Positions 22,777-33,410 of a DNA stretch of 64,000 nucleotides are shown here, one piece after another; within the stretch, counting starts at the first letter, position 1, and each line of letters begins with the position of its first letter. The DNA comes from Coprinellus micaceus (taxonomy: Eukaryota; Basidiomycota; Agaricomycetes; Agaricales; Psathyrellaceae). Location of the stretch: the NCBI GenBank assembly GCA_951394405.1, contig OX596336.1:558001-622000 (forward strand). The letters are read 5' to 3'. The notes under the pieces are model-generated. The model was not told where the DNA came from and ran no database searches. It worked only from the letters and a program-made list of their open reading frames with translations. The translations under genes were made by a program, and so were the position numbers.

Positions 22777-25178
22777 ATGCCTTGCATTACTTCCTTTCAG
22801 ACCCTCAACCCTGCCGGCGCCATATCGTTCAGACCGGAAGGAGAGTATGACTTTTCCCATTACCAAAACTACGACCTCCAAGGCCTCGTCGAACTATGCG
22901 AACGAGACACCACAATTCGCGATGAGCTTCTGGGTGAAAGGTGGAAGGGCTTGTGGGAGGAGAAACGCGTCCAGTACGAGGCTCCTGAATGCTCCGGGCG
23001 CTTATCAGAGGCGGAGTGGGCGCTCTTTCTCATGGGAACGATATGCCAGGTATGTCCCCAACGCCTCCTTCTCCACCTTGCAATAAGCTTACACCTGATG
23101 AAGGGATGCGGTAGTTTCGACCGGAAGGTCGAAATCGACTTCTTTCTCTTCAAGCGACTTTGCTCCATTTGCAGGACGAATGGGTAAGTTCGTTGCACGT
23201 CCTTGGGACAGTATTGAAAACTTCCATAACAGGGTGACGACGTACGTTGACGCGTGCAAGCGAGATCCTTCCCTCGTCGAAGCCCTAAACTATATTAACT
23301 TTACCCCTTGTGAGTCGGTTCCAATGGCCTCTCTCTGATCCTCTAGCTAAATGTTTACTCTGTTCAGGCCCGGCGGAAGGGGCCCCTCAGATAAAGGCCC
23401 GGTGGTTCTGGAAGGAGGACATAACCTGGCTGGGTAACTTTTGGAGAGAACTGCATATTCTCCTTGAGGGAGGACATCCAGGTGCCAAGCAGAATCTAGA
23501 TCTCTTCAAGGAGGTTTGCCTCACCAACGTTACGATGGTACAAGAGGTACGTTCACAGTCTGCACCGTATCCAGCCGCATCAGTGATATAGAAGTGGTTC
23601 TGTCCTTGCCATAGAATGCTCCCCTCTGGCGCGACTGGTACCTCATCGACCAGGAGAAGAAATTCGGAAGATATTCAGATGAGATGACTAGAAGGCAAAA
23701 ACTAGCCAAGCTGTACGATCTGTTCTTGCTTTCGACCTCCTCGTGAGCTGACTAGCATCCTATCGTCCAGCGTCCGTCCACGGTTCTACGCTGCCGGTCG
23801 ATTTGACATTCGAGATATCAACCGCACCATCGGGGAGGAGTCCAAAGACCTACGGACGGCATTACCCTTCCGATGCGATCTCCAGAAGCTCATCTCTAGC
23901 GAAAAGCGTGAGTCTGCCTCACCCACTACTGCAAACCCGGCTCATTATGATCCAAGGGATGGCGACTCTGTACTCTAGGCTCGCCGAATCTGTTGAAGCC
24001 ACTCGCCGCATCCGCATGAATCTCGTCATCCAAGAGCGGCTCTCAATCGTTATGCTGATGTGGCAAGCCTGGGTGGCCTCGCTTCGACTCTCAGTCGTCG
24101 ACACCTGGGCATTCCCTGGGAGGGTTGAGCTCTCACGACAGCCCCTCATCGCAGCCCTCCTCGCCAGCGACCGCTTCCCCACACAGAGCGACTACAGAAA
24201 GGTCCAGCTCCAATTCCAGGACATTGCTAAGGACTTCGTCTTGGCCACAAAGGGTGTTCTTTCCAACGCCCTGTGCAGCGCTACCGGAGCTGATCCAGAA
24301 TCAGCGGATCTTTTGGAACTCGCCACGTCGGTATTCACGCCCCACTTTGCGACTTTCCAAGCCAAAAACCACCCAATCATCGTCGGATGGAAGGCGTACT
24401 CGGGATGGGGGCATACACCTGAACGAACATCCACCGAGTGCGATTTCGACCCCTGGCTCTCACATGTGTCCAAGGGGCTCCTCGACATCTGCAATCTGCC
24501 TGAATCGGCAACGGTGGAGGACATGGACCGCGAGGACCAACGCTTCGTGTGCGACCTGTGTTACAGGACCTCGGTTGCACGGCTGGGACCGGCTGCTCAT
24601 GGTATCGCGAAGAGTATCGAAGCGGAGGTGTTCACTTGGCGGTTAGCTGTACGTCTCCTCAATTTCCTCCTCGACTGGAACTAAGGTGTTCCGCTCTCCC
24701 AGCTCTCTCATGCATACGCCGTGCATCAGCACGACCGCGATGACCTAGAGTTCAGCCTGCTCGTGAACTACGGAACGTGGTCTTTCAACGTCCTGAAGGA
24801 GGTCAAAATCGCAGAGGAGCTCCAGAAGACGGGTCAAGGTCAAGACCCCGGAGCCACACGTGTTTGGCTATGCAACCACTGTCCCGAAGGACCATCCCGA
24901 GGAGCACCCACCACCCTCAACAATATCATCAAGCACATTCGGAAGGAGTGCGTACCGAGCCCTAGATTGCCCAATCCTGAGGCGCCGACTGACTGACTGA
25001 CATCCACCCCCTTCGTAGGCATGTGAAGACGAGAGAAGTCAATCCCAGAGATTACTTCCTTCATGAAGGCCTCCGTCTCCAGTATGAGAGGTTGAACAGG
25101 AAGATCCCTCTACCAATCATCCTGCCAGCGTCGACAAATAGTTCACAATCAGCCCATACTAGGGACATAGCGAATTGA
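22777..25178 (+). CDS. Unrecognised 646-residue protein, nine exons
   Basis: Not recognised as a named family. Exons: 22777-23049, 23104-23183, 23233-23309, 23368-23546, 23615-23712, 23771-23907, 23957-24648, 24703-24947 and 25019-25178, all in phase. The first intron is 54 bp and has no stop, so a retained form would also be open. Splicing it creates a CxxC...CxxC pair (ICQGCG and RLCSICR, about residues 90-114), like a small zinc ribbon. More CxxC pairs occur later (FVCDLC, WLCNHC). The body looks helical and soluble, without signal or membrane segments. The start is the first ATG after a TATA box. A truncated relative of its 3' half lies on the reverse strand at 35989-36956. Confidence 0.8.
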
Positions 25179-25732
25179 AGCGGTATTTGCCGGTCTGTAT
25201 TTATCATTTATAATTTGAGCAATGGTCTCGCAAACCTACTTGCGACCCCCAGACACGATCTTAACCCTGCAAGAATGACTTGTATGGATTCGTGCTTTCG
25301 TTCATCCGGCGCCTGACGCACCTGACGCTGGAGGTGGCATGATTTAAGCGCCCACGACCCCAGGCTTCGGTCGCCATCCCAACCTGTGATGCGCCCTCCC
25401 TCTGTTCCACGAGGTCCGTTTCTTTTCGGTGCCTCGAAATTTACGTGCCGGGCTTCAAGGCATCGGCCCAGGACCAACCCTTCACAAATGCCGGCCGTGA
25501 GTGTTTGTATTCAATCGCTTTGTATGTTGCTGGTGGGAACACTTACCAACTACCATGCCGTTGAGTCAGAGATGGGCGCTGAACCTGGAACCTGCGAACC
25601 ACTTCCTCAGTCTTTCTTCACGTCTCCCTCCACGTTCTCCTCGACCTGATTCCTACTGCCTGCTTTCCTCACATTCCTTTGATCATCCACGCTCCTTCAA
25701 CACCTGGTCAGCCTAAAGCACATCCTGCTGCG
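25179..25732. other. Intergenic, barrel-1 promoter
   Basis: No gene was found. It contains the TTTAAGCGCCC element at 25343. Confidence 0.4.
25343..25353 (+). promoter_or_regulatory. TTTAAGCGCCC element upstream of barrel protein 1
   Basis: Exact copy of the recurring element, 380 bases before the barrel-1 start codon and in the same orientation as the gene. Confidence 0.45.
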
Positions 25733-26742
25733 ATGCAACTCCTCTTCAAGCAAACCCTTTTTGCCTTCGTCCTTACCAACGCCTACGTGTCCCTCGCCTC
25801 GCCCTCCGCACACGCAGGTGCCCAGCAGCGCCGTGCCCAGCACCGCGCGATCGCCAGGACTGAATTCGAGATCCCGATAAATGCGACGGAAGGGGGACTC
25901 TATCCTCGAGGGCCTAACTCGAAGTGGTCCTGGTACGATACTGAGGAGACTGGAAACCCGTACGTCCATCCCGCTTTCGGGAATCTTGGAACGTCCAACT
26001 GAGACTCCACGTACTTCTCCAAGTGGTGCGTGCGGAAGGCATATCAAAAACTCTGAATTTGTGCGTACCACGCATGACCTCGTTTCCCCTAGACTCTTGA
26101 TCCGATCTTCTGATCCCAGGCCGTCGCGAGGCCCATTAGCGTAAGAGCTACTGCGTATACTATGATTGAGGTTAACACATTTACGCCCATGTCGTAGGAA
26201 TTCCGCTTCGCGAACGATTGCTTCAAGCAGATCACCCTGACTTTCGAAGGGCGCACCGCGGTCGCTACGGTTCTTGATTCTGTGAGTACCTTGCGCTCCC
26301 TCCGCCTTGAACAGCTGTTGACTATGCCTCCCTAACGCAGTGCCAAATTTGCCCCCCGAATGGCCTCGATCTCTCGAAGGGGCTCTTCAAGTACATCGCC
26401 CCGAACGGCGACGGCATCGTCCACGGAAGTTGGACCTGGGGTGCGAAAGCCGAAGAGCCCGAGCCACCCAAGACGACCACGAAGCCTCCCGCGCCCAAGA
26501 CCACCAGTACTACCACGACTAAAGCGCGCAAGAGTACCACCGCCACATCATCTACCTTGACGTCCACATCCACCTCGGCTTCGACCAGTGCTACCACTAC
26601 TAGCACCAGCGAGAGCACCACTTCGACGGCATCGCTCGCCGCGCCGACCGATACCTTCTACCAGGAGAATACCCTCGCTGGCATTCAGGACGTCCTAGTC
26701 CGCCTGGGAGTCTTCGTCGTGGTCTCGAGCCAGGAACTCTAG
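25733..26742 (+). CDS. Secreted double-psi beta-barrel protein 1 (expansin/RlpA-like)
   Basis: Predicted secreted protein with an RlpA/expansin-type double-psi beta-barrel, a fold that binds or loosens wall polysaccharide without hydrolysis. Exons 25733-25959, 26024-26060, 26120-26140, 26198-26281 and 26341-26742 give 256 residues. A signal peptide is followed by a basic pro-like stretch. The barrel starts at SKWSWYDTEETGNPGACG, continues with FANDCFKQITLTFEGR and ATVLDSCQICPPNGLDLSKGLF, and ends GIVHGSWTWG. A Thr/Ser/Lys-rich, probably O-glycosylated tail follows, closing with a conserved ILVR-type segment (VLVRLG). It has one intron more than its two paralogues: the 21- and 84-base exons sum to the 105-base exon seen in both others. 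Confidence 0.85.
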
Positions 26743-27720
26743 ATCCGCTGAGCTGGCCTGGGCAACACCCCCGACCCCTTGCTCCCACTTTTATACTATT
26801 CTCGGAAATTGCTTTCAACTACACCAACCACGCTCGAAAATTCCTTGAAGGAACCCGATACGGCGCAACCGTCGACTGAAGCTGGTCTACGCAGTCTGTC
26901 ATACGCATCCTGGTCTTCTCTGTATCAACTCTCGCTTGCTATGTGTATCACATATTGCATCTCTTTCGTTCCTGGTGTTCGAGGATGGGGTGCTTTCCAT
27001 GTGGGTAATGAGGGTAGCAGCTTCACGGGCGCATACCTGGACAGCCCATTGGGGGATGTCTACCAGTAATGGCCAAACGCCAACCCTTTCCAGGAGGTCA
27101 TCCAGAGTCCAGCCTCGAACTCGATCAACGGGGGTCAGAACCACCACAGCAAGGAAGCTTCTTCGAGCACTCCTCAACGTCGCGTAGCGGTCCATCGCTC
27201 TGCCGATTCGTATGTGGGCACGTTCTGATCTCTGACTCGCAATGCGCGGCCCATGGTACTCATCCAAGTTTCGCCTGTCTGTGGATGGATCGGTGGGAAG
27301 TTGATTTACCATGATATCCGATCGACGAAGGGTGAGTCCGAGCGATTTTGTTCGGCGAAGCAGCTGACATCGCGCCCGACTGCTGCGCGACGCCGAAACT
27401 CCTTCCATTCCTGAGAAACTGCTTGTCGAATCACATTTAACCTCACGAGGCTGTAGACACTGTCCAATCGAACACCATGGCCCCCGATATCTATCAAGTG
27501 TCGCGCAGCCTGGCAGTGTCCGATGTATAATACGTAAGGCACTACCGGGATGCCCGCACATGGGACTTCGGTGCGCAGGGTATAAGGAAGGATGCTGAGA
27601 GCCAATATCCTTGTACCTTTTTCACCGATCCCTCTTCGTATTAACCTAATTTCTCTCCACTCTTTTAACCCACAGTCATTTCAACCTTCATTCAAGGCAC
27701 TCAAGCCTTCAGGACCTCAA
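26743..27720. other. Intergenic, barrel-2 promoter
   Basis: No gene was supported. A TATA-like TATAAGG lies at 27582, 139 bases before the barrel-2 start. Confidence 0.4.
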
Positions 27721-28692
27721 ATGAAGCTTTTGCTCAATGTCCTGGCCATCGTCGCCGCCGCTAGCACCTTGTGTCTTGCGTCGAGCGGCCACGGGGATCA
27801 CCAGCGTCGCCGTCAGGACCACGCTCTGCCGAGGGTTGCACCTTCCGCGAACGAGACGGAGGCAGAGTTAGACCCTCGGGCTCCGGGCTCGAAGTGGACG
27901 TGGTATGACACCGAGAAATCTGGGAACCCGTGAGTTTTACTCGTCTATATCTACGTATTGCGTTGACCCATCGAACACACCAGGGGTTCATGTGGCAACC
28001 ACATAAAAAACTACGAGAATGTAAGTGCCCGGAACTAGACAAGCTGGTCATATGCATGTTCACATCACCGATCTCAGGCTGTCGCGTGGCCCTTGGGGGA
28101 GTTCAACTTCAAAGAACACTGCTTCAAGAAGGTCACCATCTCATTCGAGGGTCGTTCAGAAGTGGCGACAATACTCGATGCAGTAAGTCCCCCCCACAGA
28201 AATCCTTACGGTTGGCGGGGCGCTGAACGTGGTATACGGACATAATGCAGAGCCTGCCCTCACAACGGCCTCGACCTTTCTAAAGGCCTCTTCAAGGAGT
28301 TCGCTCCAAATGGAGACGGCGTCGTTTTCGGAAGCTGGGCCTGGGGCGCGAGTGGTGGTGGTGGAGAGCCTTCGACGCCTCCCCCACCCAAGCATACGAC
28401 CACTTACAAGCCTCCTGCACAAAAGGCTACAAGTACCACTCCCAAGCCCAAGCCCACGACCTCCAAAACTGCCACATCCGCAAGCCCGATAACGCCCACG
28501 CCGAGCAAGGCCTCCGGTACCAGTGCGACCTTGACAAGCTCAGAGACCAACGCGCCAACAATCCCGAGCCCTACGTCTTCTGCTGGCTTTGCATCGATCG
28601 ATGTTCCTTCGAACTCTGGAAATAACATCGCCGCGTTCAACGATATCTTGGTTCGTATGGGAGAGCTCTTAATCACCTCTAACTTGACCTAG
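27721..28692 (+). CDS. Secreted double-psi beta-barrel protein 2, with a disrupted splice acceptor
   Basis: Paralogue of the genes at 25733 and 41349. Exons 27721-27929, 27984-28020 and 28078-28182 match the paralogues in length (37 and 105 bases). The expected last exon begins at 28246 (encoding CRACPHNGLDLSKGLF), but the two bases before it are AA (ATAA) where the third paralogue has ATAG. The next AG (28250) shifts frame into an early stop. A non-standard GTCCCC donor at 28187 joined to an AG at 28252 would keep frame but lose one barrel cysteine. The signal peptide is MKLLLNVLAIVAAASTLCLA. The tail is Thr/Pro/Lys-rich and ends in a DILVRMG segment shared with paralogue 1. It is either a recent pseudogene, an unusual splice, or a base error. 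Confidence 0.7.
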
Positions 28693-30792
28693 AGCACCAC
28701 GGGCCCCGTGAGCTCAGCATTATGTCGGATAGATGATGAACGCTTTTCTTCCGTGTAGTCGTGAAGGCAGAGTATTACTGAGAGCGTCGGCGGCAAGTCC
28801 GAGATCGGATGCTGCGAGCGAGAGCCGATTTGGGTCTTTTCTGCCAGTTATCCGGACAAGGGTAGTGCACGTACACTCGAATCCAATCTCATCCCATGCC
28901 TAAGTAGATTCAGAGGAGTGTGTCGGTATCAAGGCGCAACTCCATAAATGACGACGAAATCCTCATACAATAGGGGCTTTCCCCGATTCGGAAGCGTTCA
29001 GCCATCTTAGCTCCCTGGAACAACGACCCATGGCGTTCCACGGCTCTAAAGAACCATTCATGGTTCTACCTGTGCAGCTCTACCTTGACCTGGCCAGCGT
29101 GAATGGGCTCGGTCGGTGTTCGCTAGAATCGGATTCTGCAGACATCCTCCCGATCGGACGCTTTAAGCGCCCATCTCACCGCCAGGATTTAGGCGCCTTG
29201 GCCCAAAGTGGCGTGCCAAAGGTGTGATGAGCCTGAATCTCAAACGAGTGATGGGAAATAATTGGCTCAGGTCACCGGGGATGTAAGGGGATGTATTACA
29301 TGTGCTACCCTGTGCTACCCTGCGATGGGCGCACAAAGGCGCACAGCTGCCGCAACGGAAGGTAACGAATTCGCAATTCCCCGTGGCGGTCGTACTATCA
29401 CCCATTTCGGCGCCATTGAAGGGAAAGCATCCCGTTTGATATCTGCATCCGCTGGCGAAGCGCTGTGGATAAATAGAGAAGCTCAACCTTTGGGAACGAG
29501 CGCCATTGTGGAGTCGTTCGAGCGTTGCTGGGCCCACTCAACGCCCACCATCTCCTCGGATAAATAATTTCATGGCGACTATTCTCCTGCTTCCATCCGT
29601 AGCTTTAGAATATAAGGATGTGGGACCCGCGTTTCGCTCGCGATTCCCTTATCCCCAATGCAGACCGGTCGCTTACCGAAAACTGACTTCGCGTCCTCAC
29701 CCGCCTATTTTTACTCTTGAATTCGCCCACCTGGAATCCGATGGAGACTCGAGAGGGATCTGGTCTTCTATGTGTTTAACACAAGCCGATGGTATACCGT
29801 TGGGATGGGGAAATTGTGTACGACGGTCTGCCCACAATACTCGGGGTGAGTGGGCGAATGCGTAACTCTCTCCTCATCACGAGTAGATCTGTCATCGCAC
29901 TGCAGAAGACCACTCAGCTTGGAAAAGTCGAGCCGGCTCCCTGCATTCGCCCAAGACCTTCATTCACACTTCGAATTTGGTCTTTTCAATTTCCTTGCAC
30001 TAACCCAACTGCAGTCAACTGCTCGCGACATTCCTTGGCGAAAGTTCCCGCCACAGCACTGCGTCATCAATGCCACCTGACGTTGGGAGGATGACAACTG
30101 CTGTGGCGGCTGACGCATCGTTCCCAAGACCAACGAACTTCTAGTCGCCGAGATCTCTCTCTGGAACGCTCAACTCTCCGCTTGGACTGGGGTTCCACTG
30201 CTCCATCCTCTCTAGGACATACGAAGGATCATCGAAGATGTGCAGCAACGTCACTCAGCTTCGACTTCCTGGCCGTCTTACCCTCGGTCGCGTGGGTTGC
30301 TTTGTTGGTGGGGCATCTCGTTATCAGATAACGATTGGACGCGATCTTGCTGCGGTGGCACTGAAGAATGGTCGATCATGGGTTCCGGCGAGAAAGAAGT
30401 TCCAAACGGATATCTTTTCTGTGGAAACCAGTGGAAAACATTCTTCACGTGTGCACCCAAGCACAACGAAGACTAACCGTTTTCGTGCATCCCTATCTGT
30501 CTTCGCGCGCGTAACTGGCGTTTGAAATTTCGATTCTTGGGTCGGCCTTCTTGATCATGGACCCGAAGCGTATCCGCGAGGCATTACTCGTTGTGGGTTG
30601 ATGTACCCAAGGGTAATCACGAGCTCCACATGACGAGCCTTTCCCTTCTACGAGGACGTAGACGAGCTAGAGCATAAATACCTCGGGGTAGAAGGCCCTT
30701 CCCTTCCTCCAATTCGCTCTCGAGTTCCACATCTCGACCGAATTGCTTCCGCTTTTGCATTTGCTCCGCTCCCCCCCACATCTTCCGAAGCC
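28693..30792. other. Intergenic, 2.1 kb
   Basis: No gene was recognised on either strand. It contains one TTTAAGCGCCC copy (29162), a short tandem GTGCTACCCT repeat near 29299 and, at the right end, a CATAAATA TATA-like box (30673). Confidence 0.4.
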
Positions 30793-31139
30793 ATGCAGTT
30801 CCGAAGCCTTGTCGCTGCCCTCACGTTGGCCACCGCCGCACTGGCTGTCCCCGTCGATATCATCTCGACGCCCCAATGTACGTCGCATCCCACTTTCCTT
30901 CGCCAGACCAGAAATCTGACTATCGAGTGTCTGTCTTTAGGTGGTGGAAAGCTCTGGACAGGGCCAACGTCGTGCTCAAAGACCGATTATGTCTGCTTCG
31001 AGTTCAATGACTGTAAGTCGGCTTTGCAAAAAGTCACCCTGTCTCATCCTCATCCCAACCCCCCACAGTCTACAGCGAGTGCATCCACAAAACACAGGTC
31101 GCATCCTGGAGCGTCGGCAAGCCAGTGAAGAACGAGTGA
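30793..31139 (+). CDS. Secreted stand-alone CBM1 mini-protein (copy B)
   Basis: A 75-residue protein: signal peptide (MQFRSLVAALTLATAALA), a very short linker, then a single CBM1. Exons 30793-30877, 30941-31012 and 31069-31139. The module reads QCGGKLWTGPTSC, DYVCFEFND, FYSECI, with four cysteines, the binding-face Trp and a Phe-Tyr pair in place of Tyr-Tyr. Both introns are phase 1 and bracket the core of the module, exactly as in copy C. There is no catalytic domain, so it can only bind. It sits among barrel genes on the same strand, consistent with a wall-interaction locus. Confidence 0.85.
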
Positions 31140-32325
31140 TTGAAGGGTTTTCCCGGTTACGACATCTCATGACAGATACCCCCAGCGGCAAGCACATGTA
31201 TCATAGCAAAATATCCAACGATGAACACTACCGTGCTCCACGTCTGATCATCTGAGCACCCTCTGCTTGGTTCGGGGCATCCCCCTGGATTGTTGGCCCC
31301 TACACCTGATATTAGAGTGATGAGCGCCACTCCATCTCTGGTTGCGTGAGCTACTTACCGAGTCCGTGAAAGTGGCCACACTTGTGTTTACGGCCACTTG
31401 CGGGTGTGATTTTCTGTCCAACGTGGTGAGAAGCTTCCTATTAACCTTCCAGCCAGAGGTACCCGAAAAGGGTTCGAAGGCTACACAGATGTGAGCGCAT
31501 CGTTGACAAACAGTCAAACGCCTGGGATGGTGACCTATGGTGACCACGGCACCCCATGGGCTACGACGGCTCGATGCAAATCAACCGTATTTCCTGAGTA
31601 TCCTTCTCATACCTTTCCATTTTGTAAAGCACCGAGACCCACGGATGACAGAAGCCGTGAACGGCGAAAGGGAATCTCAAAATCAGGCTCGACCTAAGTA
31701 TATCCGTGGCCGTTCGCGGTAGCTGAACTGAAGCAGTCCGGCAGAGGGTGTGCAGAAAGGAAACAGTCAAACAGAGGCGAGGATCAGTGCCAAGCACCCT
31801 ATTGAATAGAAACCGGAAGAAGGTCGGCCGGGGAAAGGTAGGCTTAACTTCTAACTTCGGTGTTTTCCAGAGTAGAGGCATGGCCGCGGGATTTGGCAGG
31901 GTGGGATTGACGTAGGTGTCAGTCATCGAGCTGATAGTGGAAATGATGATGGAGTGGACAGTGGCAAGCACAGTGATTTAAGCGCCCGTGGCAACATCAT
32001 ACTCCACATCAGGACCGTGGTCCCAAAAGGCATTTTCAAGTATCGCATTGACCACTGAGAGATCGAGAGGTCAGGTCCGTTCGTCTGAGAACGAGGCCCC
32101 TCGCGCATGCGGATGATCAGCGGCCCTAGAAGGGTCTGCGCATTATCCCTTCCCTGAGAATGCGTAGATACGGCCCCGAGAATACGAATCCTCCCTGTGA
32201 GAGAGAAGCTACGTCAGAGACATATGCCACTGTAGATCTGCGAGCTTCGGGAAAGAGATAAAAGCCTCACTCACGACAGGAGGTCTCAAAGATAACCGCG
32301 CTCTTCGCCAAATTCCCTGACTAAC
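31140..32325. other. Intergenic, CBM1 copy C promoter
   Basis: No gene was supported; a reverse open frame at 31561-31971 has no family support. It holds a TTTAAGCGCCC element at 31977. Confidence 0.4.
31977..31987 (+). promoter_or_regulatory. TTTAAGCGCCC element upstream of CBM1 copy C
   Basis: Exact copy, 339 bases before the start codon at 32326 and in gene orientation, much like the element before barrel gene 1. Confidence 0.45.
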
Positions 32326-32695
32326 ATGCCCAGTGTCAAAGCACTCGCTCTCCTTTTCACCGCGGTTCTGGCTGGTAGCGTCGCAGCTGCTCCCGCTGTA
32401 GACCCTGTTCAAATGTGTACGTACCTTACATTGAACGTCGTTGTCCTTCTAATGCATGCTGAACCGTGTGAAATATTCAGGCGGAGGTGCGGGATGGGTA
32501 GGGCCAACAACCTGCCCGGCTGGCTTCTACTGCTCCAAGTTGAACGACTGTGGGTTCCTTCAGTACGCTAAAACCACAGTCGCGTATCTGACTTTCTTAT
32601 CCATAGACGTCAGCCTCTGCGTTCGCGAACTCGCCACCACTACCGTGACCTCAACAAGACCTGGGGTTACGCTTCCCCCACTTCCTACGCCCTGA
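32326..32695 (+). CDS. Secreted stand-alone CBM1 mini-protein (copy C)
   Basis: An 82-residue protein with signal peptide (ending AGSVAAAP), CBM1, and a short Thr/Pro tail. Exons 32326-32416, 32481-32549 and 32607-32695. The module reads MCGGAGWVGPTTC, GFYCSKLND, YVSLCV. It is the most canonical CBM1 front half of the three, but the second aromatic of the usual Tyr-Tyr pair is Val, which could weaken cellulose binding. Intron positions and phases equal those of copy B. Unlike A and B, the protein continues for about 20 residues after the module (TTTVTSTRPG and on), resembling the start of a linker whose partner domain is absent. Confidence 0.85.
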
Positions 32696-33410
32696 TTGTC
32701 CGAGTCGTTCACATGCTCAAATCTAAAACCCTATGTATTATTGTCGCCACCAAGTCTTCATTTACACTGAATCGCAATGTCAGTTCATATAAGCCTGGAC
32801 CCTGAGCAAATTCTGAGGAAGCGGAAGAAAGGCAAGTCGACGACCGTCACCCGTGGGTCAATCACTCTGTACGAGTATAAGCGCCCAGCGCTTGATTGAT
32901 GGTTGGAACAACAGGCCGCCACCTACGTCAGTGATCTACAGAAACCCGAGCAGCCTCATGTCGCGTGTTGAGATCCCTGACATTCAATTGTGGCACCTCT
33001 GAATAGAAGGACGAGTAGTGGCGTGAAGAGCGAGATTACAAACAAACAAGGTCCAGAAAGCACAACTGGCGGTGACAACAAAGCGAGATATAGATGACAA
33101 CAGCGTAGTAGTAGTGAGGTTCTGTATCCAGAACCATATGATTCGTAACAAGGGGGCCGAGGGCGCGGATGGGATTCCTTTAGTATCCTCGAGAATGGCG
33201 AGGGAAAGATTGAGCGTGGTATATCGTGACGGGAAACCCTGGGGCGAGTGCTGTGCGTGTGTCGTGTCGTCATGTCTGAAATAATACCAATAAAAACGGT
33301 CAAGGCGGGGTGGTGTGGAGGGTAGGCAAGGTGAAACGGCGAAATGTAACCGCAGGTCGCAAATCTCTATGCCTCACCTCGCCAAATCCCACAGCATCAC
33401 ATCCCCACCT
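32696..33410. other. Intergenic between convergent genes
   Basis: No gene was found. One TATAAGCGCCC copy at 32876; the right part is likely 3' UTR of the reverse F-box gene. Confidence 0.4.
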
